DNA of 64,000 nucleotides, from NCBI RefSeq assembly GCF_001188955.3, contig NZ_JPRF03000032.1, positions 124,001 through 188,000 of the forward strand, in the 5' to 3' direction. Numbering within the stretch: position 1 is the stretch's first letter; each line of letters begins with the position of its first letter. Made by a program: the position numbers and the translations under genes. Positions 15,106 through 23,621 of the stretch are shown one piece after another. The notes under the pieces were generated by a model. The model was given only the letters and a program-made list of their open reading frames with translations, ran no database searches and was not told the DNA's origin. This stretch comes from Kitasatospora aureofaciens. Its GTDB lineage: Bacteria; Actinomycetota; Actinomycetes; Streptomycetales; Streptomycetaceae.

Positions 15106-15136
15106 TTGACCTCAAGCTCGCTTTAAGTTGCACGAT
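15106..15136 (+). promoter_or_regulatory. SoxR-type promoter for transketolase
   Basis: The near-palindrome CCTCAAGC (15110-15117), TC, GCTTTAAG (15120-15127) matches the SoxR box in six of eight right-half positions. It sits between a TTGACC -35 (15106-15111) and a CACGAT -10 (15131-15136), which are 19 bases apart, the long spacer typical of MerR-activated promoters. Transcription would start at about 15143, the ATG itself, implying a leaderless mRNA. Confidence 0.6.
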
Positions 15137-15142
15137 CGGTTC

Positions 15143-15850
15143 ATGACGACGAAGACAGAGACGGCGGCCCCGGCCCGCTTCGAGGACCTCCAGCCGCTGA
15201 TGGCCCTGATGACCGGCGACGAGAAGCACGACGTCGCGGCCACCTCCACGCTGGACGCGCTCTGGGTGCTGTACGACCGGGTGCTGCGGGTCACCCCGGA
15301 CACCGCCGAGGAGCAGGACCGCGACCGGTTCCTGCTCTCCAAGGGGCACGGCCCGATGGCCTACTACGCCGTACTGGCCGCCAAGGGCTTCATCGACCCG
15401 GCCGTGCTGCCGAGCTTCGGCGGCTACGACTCGCCGCTGGGCTACCACCCGGACCGCACCCTGCTGCCCGGCGTGGAGATCTCCTCCGGTTCGCTCGGGC
15501 ACGGCCTGCCGCTGGCCGTCGGCACCGCGCTCGGCCTGCGGGCGCAGGGGCTGACCGACCCGGCGGTGTGGGTGCTGCTCGGCGACGCCGAGTTCGACGA
15601 GGGCTCCAACCACGAGGCGATGGCCTTCGCCGGCGCCTACGGGCTGGACCGGCTGCACGCGGTGGTGATCGACAACTCCTCGGCCACCCACGGCTGGCAG
15701 GGCGGGATCGCCCAGCGGTTCGCCGCCGAGGGCTGGTCGACCGCGACGGTGGACGGCCGGGACCACGAGGCGCTGCACCGGGCCTACACCACCGCGCACC
15801 CGGGCCGCCCGCACGTGGTGGTCGCCCGGGTCGAGCCGAAGTACTCCTGA
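15143..15850 (+). CDS. Transketolase, N-terminal (TPP) subunit
   Basis: This 235-residue thiamine-diphosphate-binding half of a split transketolase has FLLSKGHGPMAYYAVLAAKG, the EISSGSLGHGLPLAVGTALG pocket and the diphosphate motif GDAEFDEGSNHEAMAFAG followed by IDNSSATH. It should act as a heterodimer with the next gene, moving a two-carbon ketol unit between sugars. It has no ribosome-binding site and lies at the predicted transcription start of the SoxR-type promoter. Split transketolases often belong to special sugar or natural-product routes; the substrate here is open. Confidence 0.92.
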   Translation: MTTKTETAAPARFEDLQPLMALMTGDEKHDVAATSTLDALWVLYDRVLRVTPDTAEEQDRDRFLLSKGHGPMAYYAVLAAKGFIDPAVLPSFGGYDSPLGYHPDRTLLPGVEISSGSLGHGLPLAVGTALGLRAQGLTDPAVWVLLGDAEFDEGSNHEAMAFAGAYGLDRLHAVVIDNSSATHGWQGGIAQRFAAEGWSTATVDGRDHEALHRAYTTAHPGRPHVVVARVEPKYS

Positions 15851-15904
15851 TCCCCGAAAGCCCCTGATCCAGCCAGCACCACGAAAGTGAAAGGCACGTC
15901 ACCG

Positions 15905-16798
15905 ATGGACACCATGCGCGAGCGCTTCGTCGACGTCACCACCCGTCTCCTGGACGAGGACCCCCGGCTGGCCGTGGTGCTCGCCGACATCACCGCCGCC
16001 GCCTTCGAGCCCGCCCGCGAGCGCCACCCCGACCGGGTGGTCAACGTCGGCATCCGCGAGCAGCTGCTGATCGGCGCGGCCGGTGGCCTGGCGCTCAGCG
16101 GCATGCGTCCGATCGCCCACACCTTCGCCAGCTTCCTCGTCGAACGGCCCTTCGAGCAGCTGAAGTTGAGCCTGGTCCACCAGGGTGTCGGCGCCGTCCT
16201 GGTCAGCGCGGGCGGCTCCTACGACAACCCGGCCGCCGGTCGCACCCACATGTCCCCGGGCGACGTCGCCCTGCTGGACACCCTCCCGGACTGGACGGTG
16301 CACGTTCCCGGCCACCCGGAGGAGGCCGAGCAGCTGCTGCGCCACGCCGTCGCCGACGGCGACCGCAACGTGTACGTCCGGCTCTCCAACCACCAGAACG
16401 CCGCGCCCGTCCCGGTCGAGCCCGGCCGCTTCGCCACCGTGCGCACCGGCTCGCGCGGTGTGGTGCTGGCCGTCGGCCCGATGCTGGACGCGGTGCTGGC
16501 GGCCACCGAGGGCCTGGACGTCACCGTGCTGTACGCGGCGACGGTGCGCCCCTTCGACACCGCCGGGCTGCGCGCCGCACTGGGCGAACGGACGGACGTG
16601 GTGCTGGTGGAGCCGTACCTGGAGGGCACCTCGGCGAACGAGGCGCACGCCGCGCTGGCCGACCACCCGCACCGGGTGCTGGCCCTGGGCGTGCCGCGGG
16701 GCGAGCACCGGCACTACGGTTCGATGGCCGAGCACCTGGCCGCGTACGGCCTGGACGCCGCCTCGCTCAAGGAGCGGATCGCCACCTTCCTCTGGTGA
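15905..16798 (+). CDS. Transketolase, C-terminal subunit
   Basis: This 297-residue pyrimidine-binding and C-terminal half of transketolase has VVNVGIREQLLIGAAGGLAL (with the catalytic Glu), then AHTFASFLVERPFEQLKLSL, and a transketolase C domain (VVLAVGPMLDAVLAA) ending at a conserved His-rich GEHRHYGSM. It follows its partner after 54 bases. I use ATG 15905, placed behind a GAAAGG sequence, rather than GTG 15887. The stop lies four bases from the end of convergent treZ. Confidence 0.92.
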   Translation: MDTMRERFVDVTTRLLDEDPRLAVVLADITAAAFEPARERHPDRVVNVGIREQLLIGAAGGLALSGMRPIAHTFASFLVERPFEQLKLSLVHQGVGAVLVSAGGSYDNPAAGRTHMSPGDVALLDTLPDWTVHVPGHPEEAEQLLRHAVADGDRNVYVRLSNHQNAAPVPVEPGRFATVRTGSRGVVLAVGPMLDAVLAATEGLDVTVLYAATVRPFDTAGLRAALGERTDVVLVEPYLEGTSANEAHAALADHPHRVLALGVPRGEHRHYGSMAEHLAAYGLDAASLKERIATFLW

Positions 16799-16802
16799 GC
16801 GG

Positions 16803-18533
16803 TCAGGTGCTCACGACGGCGACGGAGTCGGCGTCCAGCCGCACCGCCCCGCCCTCCAGGGCGGCCGCCCCGAAGGCCGCCACCACCTCCCGCCCGGCGG
16901 CCGCCAGTGGCAGCACCGCCCCGCCCCGGCCGAGGTTGACCGCCACCCGGTACGGCCCCCGGTGCACCACCAGCCAGCCCGCCGCCTCGTCGAAGTCGAC
17001 CCGCACCGCGCCGAGGTCCGGGTCGGCCAGCTCGGGGCGTTCGCGCCGCAGCCGGATCAAGGTCCGGTACCAGCCGAGGAGTTCGGCGTGCGGGGCGCGC
17101 CGGGCCTCGGTCCAGTCGAGGACCGAGCGCAGTACGGTGGCCGGCTCCTGCGGGTCCGGGACGGCCTCGGCGGCCCAGCCGTGCTCGGCGAACTCCCGGC
17201 GCCGGCCCTGCCGGACGGCCTCCGCGAGGTCCGGGTCGGTGTGGTCGGTGAAGTACTGCCAGGGGGTGGCGGCGCCCCACTCCTCGCCCATGAACAGCAT
17301 CGGGGTGAACGGCGAGGTGAGCACCAGCGCGGCCCCGCAGGCCAGCCGCCCGGCGGGCAGTGAGGTGGAGATCCGGTCGCCGAGCGCCCGGTTGCCGACC
17401 TGGTCGTGGGTCTGGAGGTAGCCGAGCAGCCGGTGGCCGCCGCCGGGGCCGAACGGCCGTCCGTGGGTGCGCTCGCGGAAGGAGGACCAGGTGCCGTCGT
17501 GGAAGAACCCGCGCCGCAGGGTCTTGGCCAGCGCGGCGAGCGGTTGGCGCGCGAAGTCCCCGTAGTAGCCCTGGGATTCGCCGGTGAGCGCGCAGTGCAG
17601 GGCGTGGTGGAAGTCGTCGCTCCACTGGGCGGTGAGGCCCTGGCCGCCAGCCTCGCGGGCGTCGGTGGTGCGCGGGGAGTTGAGGTCGGACTCGGCGATC
17701 AGGAACAGCGGCCGGTTGCTCGCGACCGCCAGTCTCTCGACCGCGTGGGAGAGTTCCTCCAGGAAGTGGACGGCCCGGTCGTCCGCCAGGGCGTGCACGG
17801 CGTCCAGCCGCAGGCCGTCGATCCGGTAGTCGCGCAGCCAGGCCAGTGCGCTGCCGATCAGGTAGGCGCGCACCTCGTCCGAGCCGGGCGCGTCCAGGTT
17901 GACCGCCGAGCCCCACGGGGTGTGGTGCCGGTCGGTGAAGTACGGGCCGTACGCCGGAAGGTGGTTGCCGGACGGGCCGAGGTGGTTGTGCACGACGTCG
18001 AGCACCACCCCGAGGCCCTTGCGGTGCGCGGCGTCCACGAAGCGCTTGAGGCCCTCCGGCCCGCCGTAGGGCTCGTGCACGGCCCACAGCGACACCCCGT
18101 CGTAGCCCCAGCCGTGCCTGCCGGGGAACGGGCAGACCGGCATCAGCTCGACGAAGTCCACGCCCAACTCGACCAGGTGGTCGAGCTGTTCGGCGGCCGC
18201 GTCGAAGGTGCCGCGCGCGGTGAAGGTGCCGACGTGCAGCTCGTACAGCACGGCGCCGGGCAGCGCGCGGCCGTGCCAGCCGGTCCGCGACCAGCGGAAG
18301 GCGGCGTGGTCCACCGCCCGGCTGGGCCCGTCCGGGCCGTGCGGCTGCCGGGGCGAGCGCGGGTCGGGCAGCGGTGGGCCGCCGTCCAGCCGGAAGGAGT
18401 AGTCGCCCTCGGGGGCCTCGCCCGTCCACCAGCCGTCCCGGTCCGGGCAGCGGGCCAACTCGTGGATGGCTTCACCCACTTGGACGTCGACGCGGTGAGT
18501 CGCGTACGGCGCCCACACCTCGTAGCGCGACAT
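16803..18533 (-). CDS. treZ: Malto-oligosyltrehalose trehalohydrolase
   Basis: This 576-residue GH13 enzyme releases free trehalose from maltooligosyl-trehalose made by TreY. After a beta-sandwich N domain (YSFRLDGGPPLPDPRS), the barrel shows LYELHVGTFTARGTFDAA, VELMPVCPFPGRHGWGYDGV, the nucleophile in GLRLDAVHAL, the acid in LIAESDLN and the transition-state Asp in THDQVGN. It begins two bases after treY on the same strand and is the last gene of the operon. Confidence 0.96.
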   Translation of the reverse strand: MSRYEVWAPYATHRVDVQVGEAIHELARCPDRDGWWTGEAPEGDYSFRLDGGPPLPDPRSPRQPHGPDGPSRAVDHAAFRWSRTGWHGRALPGAVLYELHVGTFTARGTFDAAAEQLDHLVELGVDFVELMPVCPFPGRHGWGYDGVSLWAVHEPYGGPEGLKRFVDAAHRKGLGVVLDVVHNHLGPSGNHLPAYGPYFTDRHHTPWGSAVNLDAPGSDEVRAYLIGSALAWLRDYRIDGLRLDAVHALADDRAVHFLEELSHAVERLAVASNRPLFLIAESDLNSPRTTDAREAGGQGLTAQWSDDFHHALHCALTGESQGYYGDFARQPLAALAKTLRRGFFHDGTWSSFRERTHGRPFGPGGGHRLLGYLQTHDQVGNRALGDRISTSLPAGRLACGAALVLTSPFTPMLFMGEEWGAATPWQYFTDHTDPDLAEAVRQGRRREFAEHGWAAEAVPDPQEPATVLRSVLDWTEARRAPHAELLGWYRTLIRLRRERPELADPDLGAVRVDFDEAAGWLVVHRGPYRVAVNLGRGGAVLPLAAAGREVVAAFGAAALEGGAVRLDADSVAVVST

Positions 18534-18535
18534 CC

Positions 18536-21019
18536 TCAGCCCCTCCTGCTCAGCAGTGCCACCGGGTACGTCGTCAGCAGCTCCGCCACCGGCACCGGCC
18601 CGGCCGGGAAGCTGCGCAGCGACAGCTGGTCCGTCCAGGGGGCGCCGCCCGGCAGCTCCAGCACCTCGTCGCGCCAGCCGCCGGCCCGGGCCAGCCCGTA
18701 GGGCAGCCGGGTGACCGCGGTGACCACGTCCTCGCCCCGGGCGAAGGCCAGCAGGTGGTCACCGGCCGGGCCCGCCGCGGCCAGTGGCCGGTAGGCGCCG
18801 AGCGGGCCGGAGCGGCGCAGGTGCAGGGCGGTGGCGGTCAGGTGCAGCTTCTCCCGGGCGAGGTCGCCGGGGCGCGGGGCGGCCGCGTCGGTGAGCCGTA
18901 CGGCCAGCGCGCCGAGGTCCACCACGCCGCGGTTGTCCGGGTCCACCAGGGTGTACAGCGGCTCCTCGCTGCCCTGGTAGAGGTCCGGCACGCCCGGGAC
19001 GGTCAGGTGCAGCAGGGCGGCGGCCAGCGTGTTGGAGCGGGCGTACGGGGCGAGGGAGTGGACCAGGCCCTCGATCCGGGGCAGCAGTCCGGCGTTGCCG
19101 AAGACGGCACGCGCCCGCTGCTCCAGGGCCTGCTCGTACCCGGTGTCGGGGGCCGTCCAGGAGGTGTGCAGCTTGGCCTCGCGGGCGGCCTTGAGCAGGG
19201 CGGCGACCAGCCGGTCCGGGGTGATCGGCCAGGCGGCGACCAGGGTGTGCCAGAGCACCCAGTCGGCGTCACGGTCGAAGCCCGGCCCGGCGGCGGTGGA
19301 CCAGGCGGCGGCCTCGGCGGCCCAGGCATCGGGCTGCTCGGCGAGGACGGCGAGCCGGGCCCGGGCGTCGGCGCTGCGCTTGGTGTCGTGGGTGGAGAGC
19401 ACCGTCATGCTGTGGGGCCAGGTGCGCTCCAGGTACCGGCACCAGTCGTGGAACTCGACCGGGTGCACCCCGGGCCTGGCCGGCTCGCCGCCGACCTCGT
19501 TGAGGCCGGGCAGGGCGTTCCAGCGGTAGAAGGCGGTGTCCTCGACGCCCTTGGCGGCCACGGCGGCGGCGGTCTGGGCGAAGCGCACGCAGAACTCGTC
19601 CTTGTCGGCGCTGCGGCCCAGCTCGCCGAGGGCGAGCGCGGCGACCAGGCGCTCGGTCGGGTCCGCGGAGCCGTCCGGGCCGTCCGCGGGGCCGTCCGGG
19701 CCGAGCGAGCGGGTGGCCTGCAGCGGGTCGTCGAAGGCGGGCTCCCCGGGCCGCGCGTACGGCCGGTACGTCGGGTAGTCGGTGAGCAGCCGCCGCAGCG
19801 CCGCCCGCAGCTGCCCGGGCGCGTGGTCGGCGTGGGCCGGCTCGGCGGCGCCGATCCGCAGCGCGATCCGGACCAGCCGCTCGACCTCGGAGGTCAGCTC
19901 GCCGCCGGGCCCGGTCATGTCGGCCCGGCCGCGCCGGGCGGCGGCGACGGCCGGGTGCGGGTCCTGGCACAGGTCGCGGACCGGCCCGCCGTGCAGGAAG
20001 GACTCGTAGGCCCCGGCCAGCCGGCAGGCGCCGGTGCGGTCGGTGAGCACGCCGTCGATCCGGCGCAGTGCGTCGTAGCCGGTGGTGCCCGCGACCGGCC
20101 AGTCCTGGGGCAGCCGCTCCTCGCCGGTGAGGATCTTCTCGACCACGACGTAGGCGCCGCCGGTGGCGTCGGCGAGGTGCCGCAGGTAGCCGCGCGGGTC
20201 GGCCAGCCCGTCCGGGTGGTCGATCCGGAAGCCGTCCAGGACGCCGTCGGCGTGCAGTCCCAGCAGCACGGCGTGGGTGGCGGCGAAGACCTCCGGCTCC
20301 TCGACCCGGACGGCGATCAGCTCGTTGACGGTGAAGAAGCGCCGGTAGTTGAGCTCGGTGCGGGCCAGGCGCCACCAGGCCAGCCGGTACCACTGGCGGG
20401 CGAGCAGCTCGGGCAGCGGTAGCTGCTCGGTGCCCGGGCGCAGCGGCAGCTCGTGCCGGTGGTAGCGCAGCCGATCACCGTCCACCGTCAGCTGGTCCAG
20501 GACGGCGCCGAGCCGGTCACCGAGCAGCGGCAGCAGCACCCGCCCGCGCCCGGGGGCGTCGGCGGGCCCGGGCTGGGCGGTCCAGTCGATGTCGAACCAG
20601 CGCGCGTACGGCGAGTCGGGGCCGTCCCGCAGCACCTGCCAGAGCGGCTGGTTGAGGCGCTCGGGGACGGGCACGGCCATGTGGTTGGGCACCACGTCGG
20701 CGACAAGCCGCAGGCCGTGCCGGTGCGCCTCGGCGGCCAGGGCGCGCAGTGCGGTCTCGCCGCCGAGCTGCTCGCTGATCCTGGTGTGGTCGACGGTGTC
20801 GTAGCCGTGGGTGGAGCCGGGGGCGGCCTCCAGCAGGGGGGAGAGGTGCAGGTGGGAGACGCCGAGGGCGGCCAGGTAGGGGACGGCGGCGGTGGCGTCG
20901 TGGAGGGTGAAGCCGGGCTGGAGCTGGAGGCGGTAGGAGGCGGTGGGGGGCGGGGTCGGCGGTGACCAGGGGCGGGTAGCGGCCGGGCGGGGCTGCGCGG
21001 GCTCGGCGGCGGAGGTCAT
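18536..21019 (-). CDS. treY: Malto-oligosyltrehalose synthase
   Basis: This 827-residue GH13 enzyme converts the reducing-end alpha-1,4 bond of maltodextrins to alpha,alpha-1,1, giving maltooligosyl-trehalose. Signatures are ASYRLQLQPGFTLHDA, LHLSPLLEAAPGSTHGYD, LVADVVPNHMAV, DGFRIDHPDGLADP and VVVEKIL, with VPDLYQGSE near the C-terminus. ATG 21019 is chosen since the reading up to 21085 adds an unrelated tail. It lies 72 bases after glgX and two bases before treZ, so the three form a glycogen-to-trehalose unit. Confidence 0.96.
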   Translation of the reverse strand: MTSAAEPAQPRPAATRPWSPPTPPPTASYRLQLQPGFTLHDATAAVPYLAALGVSHLHLSPLLEAAPGSTHGYDTVDHTRISEQLGGETALRALAAEAHRHGLRLVADVVPNHMAVPVPERLNQPLWQVLRDGPDSPYARWFDIDWTAQPGPADAPGRGRVLLPLLGDRLGAVLDQLTVDGDRLRYHRHELPLRPGTEQLPLPELLARQWYRLAWWRLARTELNYRRFFTVNELIAVRVEEPEVFAATHAVLLGLHADGVLDGFRIDHPDGLADPRGYLRHLADATGGAYVVVEKILTGEERLPQDWPVAGTTGYDALRRIDGVLTDRTGACRLAGAYESFLHGGPVRDLCQDPHPAVAAARRGRADMTGPGGELTSEVERLVRIALRIGAAEPAHADHAPGQLRAALRRLLTDYPTYRPYARPGEPAFDDPLQATRSLGPDGPADGPDGSADPTERLVAALALGELGRSADKDEFCVRFAQTAAAVAAKGVEDTAFYRWNALPGLNEVGGEPARPGVHPVEFHDWCRYLERTWPHSMTVLSTHDTKRSADARARLAVLAEQPDAWAAEAAAWSTAAGPGFDRDADWVLWHTLVAAWPITPDRLVAALLKAAREAKLHTSWTAPDTGYEQALEQRARAVFGNAGLLPRIEGLVHSLAPYARSNTLAAALLHLTVPGVPDLYQGSEEPLYTLVDPDNRGVVDLGALAVRLTDAAAPRPGDLAREKLHLTATALHLRRSGPLGAYRPLAAAGPAGDHLLAFARGEDVVTAVTRLPYGLARAGGWRDEVLELPGGAPWTDQLSLRSFPAGPVPVAELLTTYPVALLSRRG

Positions 21020-21091
21020 AGCTCCATAGGTACCCGGCCGGGGCCGCCGCCAAGACCCGCTGTTGACCCGAACAGGTGAGCGCACGCGGGA

Positions 21092-23239
21092 TCAGGCCGG
21101 TCGCTGCAGCACCATGAGCGAGCGGTCGGTGAGCCACAGGGCGTCCCCCGCCTTGACCCGCGCGCCGGTCCCCGGGGCGGGCAGTTCGGGCTGGGCGGTG
21201 TCGACCACGATCTGCCACTCCTGTCCGTGGTCGGCGGGCACGGTGAACTCCAGTGGCTCGAAGTGGGCGTTGAACATCAGCAGGAAGGAGTCGTCGACGA
21301 TCCGCCCGCCGCGCCGGTCCGGCTCGGAGATGGCGTAGCCGTTCAGGAAGACGGTCAGCGACTTGGCGTAGCTGGCGCCCCAGTTGCGCTTGGTCATCTC
21401 CTCCCCGGCGGGGGTGAACCAGGCGATGTCGGTGAGGTCGTCGTAGCCGTTCGGGGCGGGGGCCCCGGCGCCGTGCCCCCCGGGTACCGGCCGCCCGTGG
21501 AAGAAGCGCCGGCGCCGGAACACCGGGTGGTCGCGGCGCAGCCAGATCATCCCCTGGGTGAACTCCAGCAGCCGGGCCTCCGGCCCCTCGCCCTCGGGCC
21601 AGTGCACCCAGGTGAGCTCGTTGTCCTGGCAGTACGCGTTGTTGTTGCCCTGCTGGGTGCGGCCGAGTTCGTCGCCGTGGGAGAGCATCGGCACGCCCTG
21701 GGAGAGCATCAGGGTGGCGATGAAGTTGCGTTGCTGGCGGGCCCGCAGCTCCTCGACGGCCGGGTCGGTGGTCGGGCCCTCGGCGCCGCAGTTCCAGGAG
21801 CGGTTGAAGGATTCGCCGTCCCGGTTGTCCTCGCCGTTGGCCTCGTTGTGCTTGTCGTTGTAGGAGACCAGGTCGCGCAGGGTGAAGCCGTCGTGGCAGG
21901 TGACGAAGTTGATGGAGGCGATCGGGCGGCGGCCGTCGTCCTGGTAGAGGTCGGAGGAGCCGGTGAGCCGGGAGCCGAACTCGGCCAGGGTGGCGTTCTC
22001 GCCGCGCCACAGGTCGCGCACGGTGTCCCGGTACATGCCGTTCCACTCCGTCCACAGCGGGGGGAAGTTGCCGACCTGGTAGCCGCCCTCGCCGAGGTCC
22101 CAGGGTTCGGCGATCAGCTTGGCCTGGGAGACCACCGGGTCCTGCTGGACCAGGTCGAAGAACGAGGACAGCCGGTCGACCTCGTGGAACTGCCGGGCCA
22201 GGGTGGCGGCGAGGTCGAAGCGGAAGCCGTCCACGTGCATCTCGGTGACCCAGTAGCGCAGCGAGTCCATGATCAGCTGGAGCACGTGCGGGCTGCGCAT
22301 CAGCAGGCTGTTGCCGGTGCCGGTGGTGTCCTCGTAGAAGCGCTGGTCCTGGGCGAGGCGGTAGTAGGAGACGTTGTCCAGGCCGCGCAGCGACAGCGTA
22401 GGCCCGAGGTGGTTGCCCTCGGCGGTGTGGTTGTAGACGACGTCGAGGATCACCTCGATCCCGGCCGCGTGCAGCGCCTTGACCATCGACTTGAACTCCT
22501 GCACCTGCTGGCCGCGGTCGCCGCCCGAGGAGTAGGAGGAGTGCGGGGCGAAGAAGCCGATGGTGTTGTAGCCCCAGTAGTTGGCCAGGCCGAGGTCGCG
22601 CAGCCGGTGGTCGCGGACGAACTGGTGCACCGGCATCAGCTCGATCGCGGTGACGCCGAGCTTGGCCAGGTGTTCGATGACGGCCGGGTGGGCCAGGCCC
22701 GCGTAGGTGCCGCGGATCTCCTCGGGGATGCCCGGGTGCAGCTGGGTGAGGCCCTTGACGTGGGCCTCGTAGATCACGGTGCGGTGGTAGTCGGTGCGCG
22801 GCGGGTGGTCGGTGCCCCAGTCGAAGTACGGGTTGATCACCACCGAGTGCATGGTGTGGGGGGCCGAGTCGAGGTCGTTGCGGCGCTCGGGTGCGCCGAA
22901 GTGGTAGCCGTAGACGGACTCGTCCCAGTCGATGTGGCCGCTCATCGCCTTGGCGTAGGGGTCCAGCAGCAGTTTGGCGCTGTTGTGCCGCTGGCCCAGG
23001 CCCGGGTTGTACGGGCCGTGCACGCGGAAGCCGTAGCGCTGGCCGGGCTGGACGCCCGGGAGGTAGGCGTGCCGGACGAAGGCGTCCGTCTCGCGCAGTT
23101 CGACGGCGGTCTCCGAGCCGTCCTCGTCGAGCAGGCACAACTCGATCCGGTCGGCACTCTCCGAGAACACCGCGAAGTTGGTGCCGGCCCCGTCGTAGGT
23201 GGCGCCGAGGGGGTAGGGCTTACCGGGCCAGACCTGCAT
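21092..23239 (-). CDS. glgX: Glycogen debranching enzyme
   Basis: This 715-residue GH13 debranching enzyme (GlgX/TreX) hydrolyses alpha-1,6 branches to feed linear maltodextrin to TreY and TreZ. It shows the CBM48 start YPLGATYDGAGTNFAVFSE and the barrel motifs VILDVVYNHTAEGN, nucleophile DGFRFDLAAT, acid AEPWDLGEGGYQ and CHDGFTLRDLVSYN. ATG 23239 has a GAGGA ribosome-binding site; the extra 46 upstream codons are not conserved in style. It heads the minus-strand operon and is divergent from the HEPN gene. Confidence 0.95.
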   Translation of the reverse strand: MQVWPGKPYPLGATYDGAGTNFAVFSESADRIELCLLDEDGSETAVELRETDAFVRHAYLPGVQPGQRYGFRVHGPYNPGLGQRHNSAKLLLDPYAKAMSGHIDWDESVYGYHFGAPERRNDLDSAPHTMHSVVINPYFDWGTDHPPRTDYHRTVIYEAHVKGLTQLHPGIPEEIRGTYAGLAHPAVIEHLAKLGVTAIELMPVHQFVRDHRLRDLGLANYWGYNTIGFFAPHSSYSSGGDRGQQVQEFKSMVKALHAAGIEVILDVVYNHTAEGNHLGPTLSLRGLDNVSYYRLAQDQRFYEDTTGTGNSLLMRSPHVLQLIMDSLRYWVTEMHVDGFRFDLAATLARQFHEVDRLSSFFDLVQQDPVVSQAKLIAEPWDLGEGGYQVGNFPPLWTEWNGMYRDTVRDLWRGENATLAEFGSRLTGSSDLYQDDGRRPIASINFVTCHDGFTLRDLVSYNDKHNEANGEDNRDGESFNRSWNCGAEGPTTDPAVEELRARQQRNFIATLMLSQGVPMLSHGDELGRTQQGNNNAYCQDNELTWVHWPEGEGPEARLLEFTQGMIWLRRDHPVFRRRRFFHGRPVPGGHGAGAPAPNGYDDLTDIAWFTPAGEEMTKRNWGASYAKSLTVFLNGYAISEPDRRGGRIVDDSFLLMFNAHFEPLEFTVPADHGQEWQIVVDTAQPELPAPGTGARVKAGDALWLTDRSLMVLQRPA

Positions 23240-23621
23240 GACGTCCTCAACTTCCCTATGCTGTACGGAAACTGGCTTATAGTCCGACGATCTGCCCGGA
23301 CCCGTGCGCTCTCTTCCCGGCCGGGTGGTCGGGCATGTGCGACGCTCGCGCGCCGTGACGCACGGCACAGCCCGCAATACTCCCCGAGCCCTTCCCCGAC
23401 GGCCGGGAGATAGTGCCGGGGTTAGTCCGAACGGGTGTCCAGCGGCGAATCCTGTGAAGAATGGGGCGGGTGGTGCGCGCGAGCCCCTCGGCCAACCGGC
23501 TGCGGGCGGCTCTCGGCGGGCAGTACCCTTGATCGTCCGGCCGCCCCGGCCGACCGGTGCTTGTCAACGGCCCGTCAACGGACCCCGCGCCCGCGGGGGT
23601 CAGCCGCAGATGAGGTGGCGC
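23240..23621. promoter_or_regulatory. Divergent promoter region, glgX / HEPN gene
   Basis: This 382-base gene-free stretch is AT-richer near 23255-23300. A TATAGT (23278-23283) could be a -10 for the plus strand, and the same segment read backward gives a TATAAG element for glgX. A GAGGT ribosome-binding site at 23612-23616 precedes the HEPN ATG. The remaining sequence shows no further structure that I can interpret. Confidence 0.4.

Noticed and set aside
21227..23413. A 728-codon plus frame opposite glgX
   Set aside because: It has Val/Gly/Asp-rich antisense composition over a certain GH13 gene.
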